Assembly: GCA_937872925.1 (NCBI GenBank)
Contig: CALMUT010000277.1
Location: 34,578-98,577 of the forward strand
Length of the DNA: 64,000 nucleotides
Direction of reading: 5' to 3'
Source: an uncultured Myxococcales bacterium
Lineage (GTDB): Bacteria > Myxococcota_A > Polyangia > Polyangiales > Polyangiaceae
The position numbers were made by a program, and so were the translations under genes. The notes beneath the pieces are model-generated. The model was not told the origin of the DNA and made no database searches. It saw only the letters and a program-made list of their open reading frames with translations. Of this stretch, positions 34,298 to 43,653 are shown piece after piece; position 1 is the first letter of the stretch, and every line of letters starts with the position of its first letter.

Positions 34298-35005
34298 CAT
34301 TCCAAACAGCGCCAGCCCGCCGGTAATGAAGACCAAGTCAAAGACGCCCATCAGGCGAAAGTAATCCCCCAATTCCGCTGCACTTGCCCCACCCAGCAGC
34401 TCACGCGTTGCGGCCACGGCCGAAAGCAGGGTGGGAGAAAGCAGTGGGAACAACACGACCGCCAGCATCAGGTCGCGGGCGCGCGTACGCACCGTCATGG
34501 CACCGAATAACGTGCCAGTGGCAGCGACGCCCGGCGTGGCGGCCAGTGCGATCAACACGAGCCCGGGACCCATCACAAGTAAGTCCACAGCAAAGAGCAG
34601 GGACGCAAGGGGGATCACCAAAAGCTCGATCACCACCAAGAAACAAAACAGCGCCAGCGCCTTGCCGCAGAACAGCGCACTCGGCGACAGGGGTGAGACA
34701 ACCAACCCAACCAAAGCGCTCTCCTCGCGCTCCCGCTGCCAGGCCCGGCCCAGGGCCAGCACCGCGGCAAATGCCACTGACAGCCACACCACCGCCGCAA
34801 CCACCAGCCGCTGGCTCATCGGCCCGCCGTACAGGGAAAAGGAAGCCATCACCACCAACAGCACCGCAAAGAAGCCGCTGGTAGTCACGACCTCGCCGGT
34901 ACGCAGCTCGATCCGCACGTCCTTCTGCACCACCAACATCACCTGCGACGACCAACTACGTCGATGGCGCAGCAATGGCTGCACAGGGGTTGCGAGATCC
35001 GACAC
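34283..35005 (-). CDS. ccmB: Haem exporter protein CcmB
   Basis: 240 residues with six hydrophobic segments. The N-terminal cytoplasmic stretch VVQKDVRIELRTGEVVTTSGFFAVLLV carries the conserved KD...E.R motif of CcmB, followed by ALGRAWQREREESALVGLVVSPLSPSALFCGKAL, a typical CcmB loop. CcmB is the membrane component of the CcmABCD ABC-type complex in cytochrome c maturation system I. It starts at GTG 35005. The ATPase CcmA, CcmC and the other ccm genes are not adjacent, so this is an orphan in the visible region. The two genes around it are unrelated. Distant ABC-2 type permeases are an alternative, but the N-terminal motif favours CcmB. Confidence 0.85.
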   Translation of the reverse strand: MSDLATPVQPLLRHRRSWSSQVMLVVQKDVRIELRTGEVVTTSGFFAVLLVVMASFSLYGGPMSQRLVVAAVVWLSVAFAAVLALGRAWQREREESALVGLVVSPLSPSALFCGKALALFCFLVVIELLVIPLASLLFAVDLLVMGPGLVLIALAATPGVAATGTLFGAMTVRTRARDLMLAVVLFPLLSPTLLSAVAATRELLGGASAAELGDYFRLMGVFDLVFITGGLALFGMLLED

Positions 35006-35171
35006 GGGCGGGATTATCGTTCGGGCGACCGATTTCCGGTAACCCTTTCGCGGCCGACGCGAGACCCTTGGCGAACGCGAGGGCTTTGGGGGGGTGACAA
35101 CCGCCGGCGAGTGACTACGCTACGGCCCCCCGCAGGAAGCCGCGTGGGATTGTCTTCAACGAGGGAACACC

Positions 35172-35681
35172 ATGGCCGACGTCAAAATCGAGCATATTTA
35201 CAACTGCAGCGCCGACACTTTCTGGGACAAGATCTTTTTCGACGACGCCTACAACGAGGAGCTGTTCAAGAAAGCCCTCGAGTTTCCCAGCTACGAAGTC
35301 GTCTCGCAAAAAGACAGCGAAAGCGCCATCGTGCGCACCATCAACGTGGTGCCGAAGCTCGGTCCCATGCCTGGCCCCGTGAAAAAACTCATTGGCGACG
35401 GTCTTGGCTATTGCGAAGAAGGCACCTTCGACAAGAAAACCCGGCGCTACACCATAAAGATCACGCCGAACAAGATGGCGGACAAGATCAAGATATCCGG
35501 CGTGCTGTACGCAGAGCCTGCCGGCGAGGGCAAGATCAACCGCGTCTTCGAAGCCAAAGTAGAAGTGAAGATCTTCGGAGTCGGCGGCCTGGTCGAGAAG
35601 CAGGTCATCGGCGACATGGAAACCAGCTACGCCAAGGGAGCTGAGTTCACCAACAAGTTCATCGCGGACAAGGGCCTGTAG
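35172..35681 (+). CDS. DUF2505 domain protein
   Basis: 169 residues, soluble, with the alternating beta pattern of a START/Bet v1-like fold. The opening VKIEHIYNCSADTFWDKIFFDDAYNEELF and the later GVLYAEPAGEGKINRVFEAKVEVKIFGVGGLVEKQV are characteristic of DUF2505, a family of lipid-binding-like proteins of unknown function. The ATG at 35172 has a GAGGGA ribosome-binding site. It is flanked by divergent ccmB and a convergent H1-like gene, so it is monocistronic. No signal peptide. Confidence 0.82.
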   Translation: MADVKIEHIYNCSADTFWDKIFFDDAYNEELFKKALEFPSYEVVSQKDSESAIVRTINVVPKLGPMPGPVKKLIGDGLGYCEEGTFDKKTRRYTIKITPNKMADKIKISGVLYAEPAGEGKINRVFEAKVEVKIFGVGGLVEKQVIGDMETSYAKGAEFTNKFIADKGL

Positions 35682-35726
35682 CAGTCACCGCACCGCACAG
35701 GCCACACCGGTAAAAGTCTGAGCCGC

Positions 35727-36140
35727 TCAGGCCGATGCGGTCTTGGCGGCTGCGGGCTTCTTGGCAGCCTTCTTCGCTGCCTTCTTGGCTGGCGGCTTGG
35801 CAGCTGCCTTAGCCTTGCGGGCGGCAGCTGCCCGCTGCTGATCGAGCAGTCGTGGAAGCGGGGAGCTCTCCAGCCTAGACTTGTAGCCGGCGGCCTTGGT
35901 GCGATTCTCCGCCTCCAAGATGGCTCCGATGAGCTTGTCTCGGCTGCCAAAGTCTTTCTTCACAGCAGCGAGCACGTCGTGCAGGTGCAGAAGCTTGGTG
36001 TTGGAAACGCGCGCGAGGCCCTTGGCGCTGCTCGTGCGATCGAGCCAGAGCTCTTTCGTCGCGAGCTTCTCGACGGCGGCGGCCAACTTCTCTTTGCTTT
36101 CGAAGCGCTCTTTTACGAGCGCGAGCGGGGTCTTTTTCAT
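35727..36140 (-). CDS. Basic protein with a histone H1-like C-terminal tail
   Basis: 137 residues. The N-terminal 95 residues are helical and charged (PLALVKERFESKEKLAAAVEKLA, KKDFGSRDKLIGAILEAENRTKAAGYKSRL). The last 40 residues are a lysine/alanine/proline tail with repeated AAKKAAKK and PAAAKTA units, as in histone H1 C-terminal domains and bacterial H1-like proteins. It probably binds DNA or RNA non-specifically, or forms part of nucleoid or ribosome-associated structures. The ATG at 36140 has GGAG six bases upstream; an open frame reaches 36305 but overlaps the gltX start. The divergent 163-bp gap to gltX includes AT-rich stretches but no promoter that I would defend. Confidence 0.8.
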   Translation of the reverse strand: MKKTPLALVKERFESKEKLAAAVEKLATKELWLDRTSSAKGLARVSNTKLLHLHDVLAAVKKDFGSRDKLIGAILEAENRTKAAGYKSRLESSPLPRLLDQQRAAAARKAKAAAKPPAKKAAKKAAKKPAAAKTASA

Positions 36141-36303
36141 CTTCGTCTCCGGGCCGCCGGGTAGGGCGTGCGGGGGCGGGCCTTCTAGCAAGGGCAGGGA
36201 GTCGTCGCAAGCCAGGTGCGATTCTTTTTTGATTTCAGACACTTGTCCGTAGATACGGGGCCGCCTGTAGCCGGAACTTTTTAGAAGTGATACCCGAGGC
36301 GCC

Positions 36304-37740
36304 ATGAGCGGTCCTCGCGTGCGATTTGCCCCTTCCCCCAGCGGCTACCTCCACATCGGCGGAGCCCGGACGGCGTTGTTCAATTGGCTGTGGGCGCGCC
36401 GGCAGGGCGGCACCTTCGTGCTGCGCATCGAGGACACGGACCAAGATCGTTCCAGCATCGAGAGCGTCCGGGCGATCCTGGATGATCTCAAATGGCTCGG
36501 TCTCGACTGGGACGAGGGCCCAGAAGCAGGCGGTCCCCACGAACCCTACTTTCAGAGCGAGCGTAAGAGCGACTATCGGCGCGCTGCCGAAGAGCTGATC
36601 GCGAAAGGCAAGGCCTATCGCTGCTACTGCACCAAGGAAGAACTCGACGCCGCGCGGGCTGCGTTGAAAGCGAAGGATCCGAAGGCGCAGTTCGTTTACC
36701 CGGGCACTTGCCGAGAGCGCACGGACGCTCCGGACTTGCCCCACGTGGTGCGGTTTCGGACTGAAGCCGCGGGTGACACCACGTTTCAGGACAAGGTCTT
36801 CGGTACCGTCTCGACTCCGAACTCGGTACAGCAAGATTTCGTGCTCGTGCGCAGCGATGGATTTCCGCTCTACAACCTCGGCTGCGTGGTCGACGACCAC
36901 GCCATGGGCATGACGCTGGTGGCTCGCGGACGGGACCATATTGGCAACACCGCTCAGCAAGTCATGCTGTACCAGGCCTTCGGCTGGGAGCTGCCGGAGT
37001 TCGCGCACCTGCCGATGATGCTCTCGGCCAAGGGCGAAAAGCTGTCTAAGCGGCATGCCTCAGTGGCAGTGGCGGAATATCGGGAGCGCGGCTTCACTCC
37101 CATGGGCGTGCTGAACTACTTGGTGCGCTTCGGCTGGTCCCACGGCGACCAAGAGATCTTCAGTCGCGAGCAGCTGATCGAGCTGTTTTCCTGGGACCGC
37201 GTCAACAAAAGCGATGGCAAGTTCGACGCCAAGAAATTCGCGGACGTGGCCTTCGAGCATTTGAAGAACGAGGACCTCATGAGCAGCGCCGAATACGAGG
37301 CGGCCGTGCTGCCCTTCCTCGAAGCGCGGGGACTGAGCGTCGATCGCGAAGTGCTGAGCCGAGTGCTGCCAGCGATCCGTCCGCGAGCGCACGACTTGAT
37401 CGAAGCGGCGCACGCCCTCGACTACTACTTTCGCGCGGAGCCCGAGCTCGATGAGGCGGCCCGCAAGAAGTTCCTTACGCCAGCGGCCGCTCCGCACCTC
37501 GACGCGCTGGCGGATATGGTGGCGGGCGCGCAGCCCTTCGAGGCGGCACACCTGGAAGAACTGTTCCGGACGTTCGTCGAAGAGCGGGAAGTCAAGATGA
37601 AGGACGTCGCACAACCGGCGCGGGTCGCGCTCACCGGGCGCACGGCGAGCCCACCCCTATTCGATGTCATGGTGGCTCTGAGCCAAGAGCCGAGCGTCGC
37701 CCGTTTGCGACGCGGCGCAGAGATCGCAAAGACCCCCTGA
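36304..37740 (+). CDS. gltX: Glutamyl-tRNA synthetase
   Basis: 478 residues. Class I synthetase: the HIGH-type motif is in APSPSGYLHIGGARTALFNW and the KMSKS-type motif is in GEKLSKRHASVAV. LRIEDTDQDRS, ERKSDYRRAAEELIAKGKAYRCYCT and YNLGCVVDDHAMGMT also match GltX. It charges tRNA-Glu, and in bacteria lacking GlnRS also tRNA-Gln. The C-terminal anticodon-binding helical domain is complete (to TGRTASPPLFDVMVALSQE). The CPBP protease gene starts 6 bp after its stop, so the two share a transcript. Confidence 0.96.
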   Translation: MSGPRVRFAPSPSGYLHIGGARTALFNWLWARRQGGTFVLRIEDTDQDRSSIESVRAILDDLKWLGLDWDEGPEAGGPHEPYFQSERKSDYRRAAEELIAKGKAYRCYCTKEELDAARAALKAKDPKAQFVYPGTCRERTDAPDLPHVVRFRTEAAGDTTFQDKVFGTVSTPNSVQQDFVLVRSDGFPLYNLGCVVDDHAMGMTLVARGRDHIGNTAQQVMLYQAFGWELPEFAHLPMMLSAKGEKLSKRHASVAVAEYRERGFTPMGVLNYLVRFGWSHGDQEIFSREQLIELFSWDRVNKSDGKFDAKKFADVAFEHLKNEDLMSSAEYEAAVLPFLEARGLSVDREVLSRVLPAIRPRAHDLIEAAHALDYYFRAEPELDEAARKKFLTPAAAPHLDALADMVAGAQPFEAAHLEELFRTFVEEREVKMKDVAQPARVALTGRTASPPLFDVMVALSQEPSVARLRRGAEIAKTP

Positions 37741-37746
37741 TTCCAA

Positions 37747-38730
<984 letters not shown>

Positions 38731-38823
38731 CCGCCCGCGAGGGCCGCCGCGGTGGCGATGCCGGGCAACTGCTGCGAGAAAATGCTCCATGTCGCGGCGA
38801 GTGCGCGCTATTGAGTCGCGCTC

Positions 38824-40773
38824 TTGGCTGAGGCCCGCACGCGGGAGTTCCGACAATTGAACGACTTGATCGACAACGGCGAGCAGTGGTCCTGCGAAAA
38901 AAGCGCTCAACTGTACCAAATCGGCGGCTGGGGGGATCCCTACTTCTCTGTCGTGGAGTCCGGCGACGTGGTCGTCCGACCGGATCCGACGCGCGAAGGC
39001 AGTATCAACCTATACGAGTTGACGGAAGGTCTGAAGGCGCGCGGACTTGAACTCCCCCTGTTGATCCGGTTTTCGGATATTGTGGGTCATCGTATCCGTC
39101 GCCTGAACGAGTGCTTCCAACACGCGATCAAAGAGCACGAATACGCCGGCAACTATCGCGGTGTGTTCCCGGTGAAGGTCAATCAGCAGCGGCACTTGGT
39201 CGAAGCGATCGTGGAGGCCGGAAGGCCGTGGCAGTTCGGCTTGGAGGCGGGAAGCAAACCCGAACTTTTGATCGCCCTGGCCGCGATGCAAGAAGTGGGC
39301 GGGTTGATCATCTGCAATGGCTACAAGGACCACAGCTACATCGAAACAGCCCTGGTCGCGCAGAAGTTCGACAAGAACGTGATTGTCGTCTTGGAACGTG
39401 CCGACGAACTGGACGTCGTGCTGCGAGCTTCGGAAAAACTCGGAATCAAGCCGACCTTGGGGGTGCGCGCCAAGCTCACGGCCAAGGGCGTGGGCCGTTG
39501 GGCGGATTCCGCGGGGGACCGCGCCAAGTTCGGACTGACGTCGAGCGAGATCGTCGAACTCGTCGACCGCCTCAGTGAGCACAACATGCTCGACTCCCTG
39601 GTGCTCCTGCACTTCCACATCGGAAGCCAAATCTCGAGCATCATTCCCATCAAGAACGCGATTCTTGAGGCCGCAAATATCTACGTGGAGCTGGCCAAGC
39701 TGGGCTGCGCGATGGGTTTTTTGGACGTCGGCGGCGGCCTGGCAATCGACTACGACGGATCAAAAACCGACTTCCACGCGTCCAAGAACTACGCACTGGC
39801 GGAATACGCAGCGGACGTCGTCTCCCATGTGCAAGCGGCATGTGCGAAGGCGGAAGTGCCCGTTCCGACGTTGGTGAGTGAAAGCGGGCGCGCCATCGCC
39901 GCGCACCATTCAGTGTTGGTATTCGAGGTCGTCGGCACCAGCGAGGTTCGTTTTGGCGAACCGCAAGAACCACCGGCAAGCGCCCATCGATTGCTCAAGG
40001 ACCTGTACGAAACCTACCGCGGCATCAGCGCGAAGAACGTGCAGGAGAGTTGGCACGACGCCAACCAGGGCAAAGAAGAAGCCCAGAACCTGTTCAAATA
40101 TGGCTACGTGGGCCTGCGGGAGCGCGCCCAAGCCGAGCGGCTCTTCTGGGCGTGCTGTGAGAAGATCCAAGAACGCTTGAAGCGCTTGAAGTTCGTGCCC
40201 GAAGAACTGTGGCACCTGGAGCAGACCCTGAGCGCGATCTACTACTGCAACTTCAGTTTGTTTCAGTCCGCACCGGATATCTGGGCCATCGACCAGCTCT
40301 TCCCGATCATGCCGATCCACCGCTTGACGGAGGAACCGACCGTAACAGCCCGGCTCGCGGATCTGACCTGCGATAGCGACGGCATGATCGATCGCTTCAT
40401 CGACGTGGAAGAAGACAAACACGTCCTGGAAGTGCACGAGTGGGAAAAAGATCGACCGTACTACCTGGGCATGTTCCTAAACGGCGCGTACCAAGAGATC
40501 CTCGGAGATCTGCATAATTTGTTTGGCGATACGAACGCAGTGCACGTCGCGCTGACAGAGGATAGCTACGAGGTGCGCCACGTGATCAAGGGCGACAGCA
40601 TCGCGGAGGTGCTGCGCTATGTGGAGTACGTGCCTGAAGACATGGTGGAAGCAGTCCGTCGGCAAGCGGAGCGCGCCGTGCAAAGCGGGCGACTATCCAA
40701 CGAGCAAATGCGCACGCTGATGCAGCACTACGAGTCTGCATTGCGTAGCTACACGTATCTGACGGACACGTGA
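38824..40773 (+). CDS. speA: Biosynthetic arginine decarboxylase
   Basis: 649 residues, the SpeA length. PLP-dependent fold type III enzyme: the Schiff-base lysine is Lys118 in YRGVFPVKVNQQ, HFHIGSQI matches the PLP-phosphate loop region, DVGGGLAIDYDG is the glycine loop, and CCEKIQERLK and the C-terminal LGMFLNGAYQEILGDLHNLFGD with acidic NAVHV close the active site. It makes agmatine from arginine for polyamine synthesis in the cytoplasm. The start appears to be a TTG at 38824, just after an in-frame stop; no ATG or GTG fits, so the true N-terminus could also lie a few codons further in. No agmatinase gene is visible nearby. Confidence 0.93.
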   Translation: MAEARTREFRQLNDLIDNGEQWSCEKSAQLYQIGGWGDPYFSVVESGDVVVRPDPTREGSINLYELTEGLKARGLELPLLIRFSDIVGHRIRRLNECFQHAIKEHEYAGNYRGVFPVKVNQQRHLVEAIVEAGRPWQFGLEAGSKPELLIALAAMQEVGGLIICNGYKDHSYIETALVAQKFDKNVIVVLERADELDVVLRASEKLGIKPTLGVRAKLTAKGVGRWADSAGDRAKFGLTSSEIVELVDRLSEHNMLDSLVLLHFHIGSQISSIIPIKNAILEAANIYVELAKLGCAMGFLDVGGGLAIDYDGSKTDFHASKNYALAEYAADVVSHVQAACAKAEVPVPTLVSESGRAIAAHHSVLVFEVVGTSEVRFGEPQEPPASAHRLLKDLYETYRGISAKNVQESWHDANQGKEEAQNLFKYGYVGLRERAQAERLFWACCEKIQERLKRLKFVPEELWHLEQTLSAIYYCNFSLFQSAPDIWAIDQLFPIMPIHRLTEEPTVTARLADLTCDSDGMIDRFIDVEEDKHVLEVHEWEKDRPYYLGMFLNGAYQEILGDLHNLFGDTNAVHVALTEDSYEVRHVIKGDSIAEVLRYVEYVPEDMVEAVRRQAERAVQSGRLSNEQMRTLMQHYESALRSYTYLTDT

Positions 40774-40788
40774 GGGGCTGCAGCGCGC

Positions 40789-41322
40789 TTAGTCGGTGTC
40801 GGACTCGGTGTCCGACTCGAGCTGCATCAGCAGATCTTCCGCGCGCTCCGGGCTGATCTCCAGGGCTTCGGATAGGTCGTTGATCAGTTCGTTTTCTTGA
40901 TCCTGGATCTCGTTGTCCGCAAACGCAATGGCCGCTGCCAGGGAAAAGGCTGCGTCGATGAGCGCTGGGTCTTCTTTCAACACCGGCGCGATGGCCGCCA
41001 GCCGCGCTGCCACGCCTTCCTTTGCGCGTTCGTCGCATGCCGCCATGAGTGCCTCGATGTGCTTGGTGCGCATGGCGTTGTCGGTGAGCCCGCGCACGGC
41101 GCCACGCAGAACTTCACGTTCGACGTCTGCAACGGTGCCGTCGGCGACTACCATCAGGTACATCGCTTCAAAGAGCGCCTCGAATCGAGTGCGTGCGTCC
41201 GGATCCCCTGCGAACGGATCGTCCGTATCGGCGGCCCGCATGAAGTGCGTGCTGGGGGGTGCTCCCAAATCCAGGAGCTCATCGCGAATGCGCTGGAGGG
41301 TCTTTGGGCGAAGCTCAATCAT
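40789..41322 (-). CDS. TerB-like acidic helical protein
   Basis: 177 residues, strongly acidic. It contains two TerB-like helix-loop segments, MVVADGTVADVEREVLRGAVRGL and AIAFADNEIQDQENELINDLSEAL, where A.ADG.....E...... and A.AD.......E....... are the metal-binding TerB/TerY pattern. Tellurite-resistance TerB-fold proteins bind divalent metals, and the family extends to uncharacterised envelope-stress and signalling proteins. A serine/aspartate-rich end (ESDTESDTD) follows. It starts at ATG 41322 and converges with speA across 15 bp. No ter gene cluster surrounds it, so it is probably an independent TerB-family protein rather than part of a tellurite-resistance operon. Confidence 0.75.
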   Translation of the reverse strand: MIELRPKTLQRIRDELLDLGAPPSTHFMRAADTDDPFAGDPDARTRFEALFEAMYLMVVADGTVADVEREVLRGAVRGLTDNAMRTKHIEALMAACDERAKEGVAARLAAIAPVLKEDPALIDAAFSLAAAIAFADNEIQDQENELINDLSEALEISPERAEDLLMQLESDTESDTD

Positions 41323-41545
41323 GGCCCAGGGCTATCGCCTGAGGCGTTCTGCGAGTCAACGAGCCACTTTTAGCGGGACCCGCAGACCGAAGAAATGCCG
41401 GACTTTTTCCCGTGGATCGCCCAAGCTCCGGCCTCAATTTCGGGGCGACTGGGAATGCGCGACTGCCCGCCGGACGTTTTGTTCGGGGCCAGACCTTTCG
41501 ATTGCTGGACCTTTCCATCCCTGGACCGCTACCATTTCCAAGTCA

Positions 41546-42196
41546 ATGCAGCAGCGCAACCATCCAAGAGCGAAGCGCCGCCGCCTCCTGGTGGCCGCCG
41601 GCGCATTGGCTCTGCTCGCCATCGCCCCGACCAGCCATGCCGACATTTACAAAACCGTCGACGAGCATGGCGTGGTGTCGTTTACGAATGTGCCGCGTGG
41701 CAAGACGAGCAAAGTAGTCGCGAAGGAATCGAAGTTCCCCAAGGCAACGCCTTTTCTGCCTAGTGACACCTCCCCAGAGCGCTTCACGCGCTACGACGCG
41801 CATATCCGCCAAGCAGCAACGCTGTATCAGATACCAGAAGAACTGGTACGTGCCGTGATCAAAGTGGAGAGCGACTACGACCCACGGGCAGTGTCCCGCG
41901 CCAACGCCCGGGGCCTGATGCAGATGATCCCAGAAACCGCTGAGCGGATGATGGTGACCGACGTATTCGATCCTCGGCAGAACATCTTCGGTGGAGTTCG
42001 CTACCTGCGAGTGCTGGCGAATCTTTTCAATGGCGATCTTTCGCTCACCATCGCCGCGTACAACGCCGGCGAAGGTGCCGTCACGCGCCACGGCGGCATT
42101 CCACCCTACGAAGAGACCCGCCACTACGTCGCAAAGGTCTTGGCGTACTACCGCCACTTTCGCTCCCAGAGCGCGGTAGCTCCTCCGCGCCGCTAG
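41546..42196 (+). CDS. Secreted lytic transglycosylase with DUF4124
   Basis: 216 residues. A signal peptide (basic AKRRR, hydrophobic LLVAAGALALLAIA, then THADIYK) directs export. A DUF4124 segment follows (IYKTVDEHGVVSFTNVP). The catalytic SLT domain has the general acid Glu in VIKVESDYDPRAVSRANARGLMQMIP and the IAAYNAGEGAV motif. It cleaves the glycan strands of peptidoglycan with 1,6-anhydro products. I use the ATG at 41546; a longer open frame upstream is antisense to the TerB-like gene. Its stop codon overlaps the stop of the convergent WYL gene in a CTAG palindrome. Confidence 0.88.
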   Translation: MQQRNHPRAKRRRLLVAAGALALLAIAPTSHADIYKTVDEHGVVSFTNVPRGKTSKVVAKESKFPKATPFLPSDTSPERFTRYDAHIRQAATLYQIPEELVRAVIKVESDYDPRAVSRANARGLMQMIPETAERMMVTDVFDPRQNIFGGVRYLRVLANLFNGDLSLTIAAYNAGEGAVTRHGGIPPYEETRHYVAKVLAYYRHFRSQSAVAPPRR

Positions 42197-43245
42197 CGCG
42201 TCGCTCGCTTCTTCTTGGCCGGACGCCGCTTGTACGCGGCGAGCGCCTGCTCGAGTTCGGTGCGCACGCGTTCTACCAGCTCGGGCGGCTCGATCACCTT
42301 TGCCCGGGCCCCCCATTCCAGCACCCAGCTCGTTACGGGATTCAGGTTCCCAACGGTGATCGTCAGACGCACGCCGCCCCCAGCGATAGCCTGCAGCTTC
42401 TGCGTGGCGTGCACTCGACGCATGCGCACGTATTCTGCTGCTTGAGCGTCGAACTCCACGACGACTTTCTGGCGTTTGTCGCTCTTCCACACGCCGAGCT
42501 CGCCCTGGAAATACTCGTTTACTGCGAAGTCATCGGGCAGCGCAAAACGCTCGGTGTAGGAGCATTGCGTGTCGCGCATGCGGTCAAGCACGAAGGTGCG
42601 GACCTCACCGCGTTCAACGTGAAACCCGACGCAGTATATGGCGTCCCGGTGCAGCACCATGGCGTAGGGGTGAATGACGATACGTTCTTCTTTGGTCCGC
42701 CCACCGCTTTTGTACAATAGGGAGAGCGGGCGCAAATCCGACACGGCCTGAAAGAGATCGTCGAGCTCGTCGGTCTTGTCCGCGTAGTTCTTGGGCGCGA
42801 ACGGTAGATAGAGAAAGCGGTCTTCCAAACGTGCGTCCGCGAGCCCGGCATTCGGTCCGCGGCCTGGGCGCTGGGCAAACGCGAGTAGTTTGTTGATCGC
42901 CAGATCGATTTCCTCGAAGAGCGCGGAGCCGCGCATGGGCTCGAAGAGTCGCCGGGCCGCCAGAATCGCGTAGGCTTGAGTACGGCGCAGTTCGACCTTG
43001 CGGGGGATCTCACTGGCGCGGATGCGCCACAGCAGCGCCCCACCACCGCGAGCCGGCTTGGCCTCTAGGTCGAACTCTCGTTCCACCTCCTTGAGGTAGC
43101 GGCGCATGGTGCGCGGGCTCACAGAAAGCGCATCCGCGAGCTCATACAACGACACGCCTCGGGGATTCCTCGAGAGCAACTCCCGAAGCAGGTCCAAGCG
43201 GCGATGTTGGGTGAAACGCCCCTGGGGGCGGCCAACGCTGTTCAT
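42193..43245 (-). CDS. WYL-domain transcriptional regulator
   Basis: 350 residues. An N-terminal winged helix-turn-helix of the DeoR/HTH_11 type (RLDLLRELLSRNPRGVSLYELADALSVSPRTMRRYLKEVE) is followed by a WYL domain (RIVIHPYAMVLHRDAIYCVGFHVERGEVRTFVLDRM, about residues 180-240) and a WCX C-terminal part ending in a basic RRPAKKKRATR tail. The W of WYL is replaced in the motif as read here. WYL proteins sense ligands or nucleic acids and regulate DNA damage response, defence or metabolism. The ATG at 43245 begins MNSVGRPQGRFTQ. It is divergently transcribed from the MopE-like genes across a 408-bp region and could control that side. Confidence 0.88.
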   Translation of the reverse strand: MNSVGRPQGRFTQHRRLDLLRELLSRNPRGVSLYELADALSVSPRTMRRYLKEVEREFDLEAKPARGGGALLWRIRASEIPRKVELRRTQAYAILAARRLFEPMRGSALFEEIDLAINKLLAFAQRPGRGPNAGLADARLEDRFLYLPFAPKNYADKTDELDDLFQAVSDLRPLSLLYKSGGRTKEERIVIHPYAMVLHRDAIYCVGFHVERGEVRTFVLDRMRDTQCSYTERFALPDDFAVNEYFQGELGVWKSDKRQKVVVEFDAQAAEYVRMRRVHATQKLQAIAGGGVRLTITVGNLNPVTSWVLEWGARAKVIEPPELVERVRTELEQALAAYKRRPAKKKRATR

Positions 43246-43653
43246 GCCAAGGCAGTCGGTGTCCCGGCTCCGAGGGTGCGTCAAGCCGGGCCAGTGCCCA
43301 GGCCACATCGGCCAGCAAAGCGATGCCGCTGCCCGGCCACGCGCCCGAACGCGACACGGCCGCGCGATCCGGCCCGGCGCGATCCCGCCCGTCGCGGATG
43401 GACGCGCGATGGACCGACGGCGCGGCGAGCGCTGCCAGACGACGCCGGCATCTCTCGCCTGTTTCCCCACACCGGACCCGGGCGGCAGCAATGTAGGATA
43501 AAGTGCGACACGGCCCCTGAGCGTCCCCTTGAGGGTGCGTGTACCTCAGTGTACCGTGGTCATATCGCCTTCTTTTGTCGACAGCTGCGCGGGGCAGTTC
43601 ATCGACACGTGCGCGCCACGAACCGGGTGCGACTCGCAACGAAGAAATATTCA
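43246..43653. other. 408-bp divergent intergenic region upstream of the first MopE-like gene
   Basis: Between the WYL regulator and the first MopE-like gene I see no supported gene. About 250 bp on the left is GC-rich and continues an open frame of the MopE-like gene, but the hydrophobic, signal-like N-terminus begins at 43654. The right part is less GC-rich and contains the direct repeats at 43539-43555. The probable promoter lies between about 43490 and 43600, leaving a leader of 60 nt or more. No clear -35/-10 pair or terminator was found. Confidence 0.5.
43539..43555. promoter_or_regulatory. Direct repeat GTGTACC-TCA-GTGTACC
   Basis: Two identical heptamers start exactly 10 bp apart, one helical turn, about 100 bp upstream of the first MopE-like ATG. 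This spacing is typical of tandem binding by OmpR- or similar regulators on one face of the DNA. Which protein binds is unknown; the WYL regulator is the adjacent candidate. Confidence 0.4.

Noticed and set aside
40913..41545. N-terminal extension of the lytic transglycosylase
   Set aside because: It is antisense to the TerB-like gene and would bury the signal peptide inside the protein.
43204..43653. N-terminal extension of the first MopE-like protein
   Set aside because: The frame is open upstream but rich in Arg/Pro, antisense to the WYL gene's first codons, and the signal peptide begins only at 43654.
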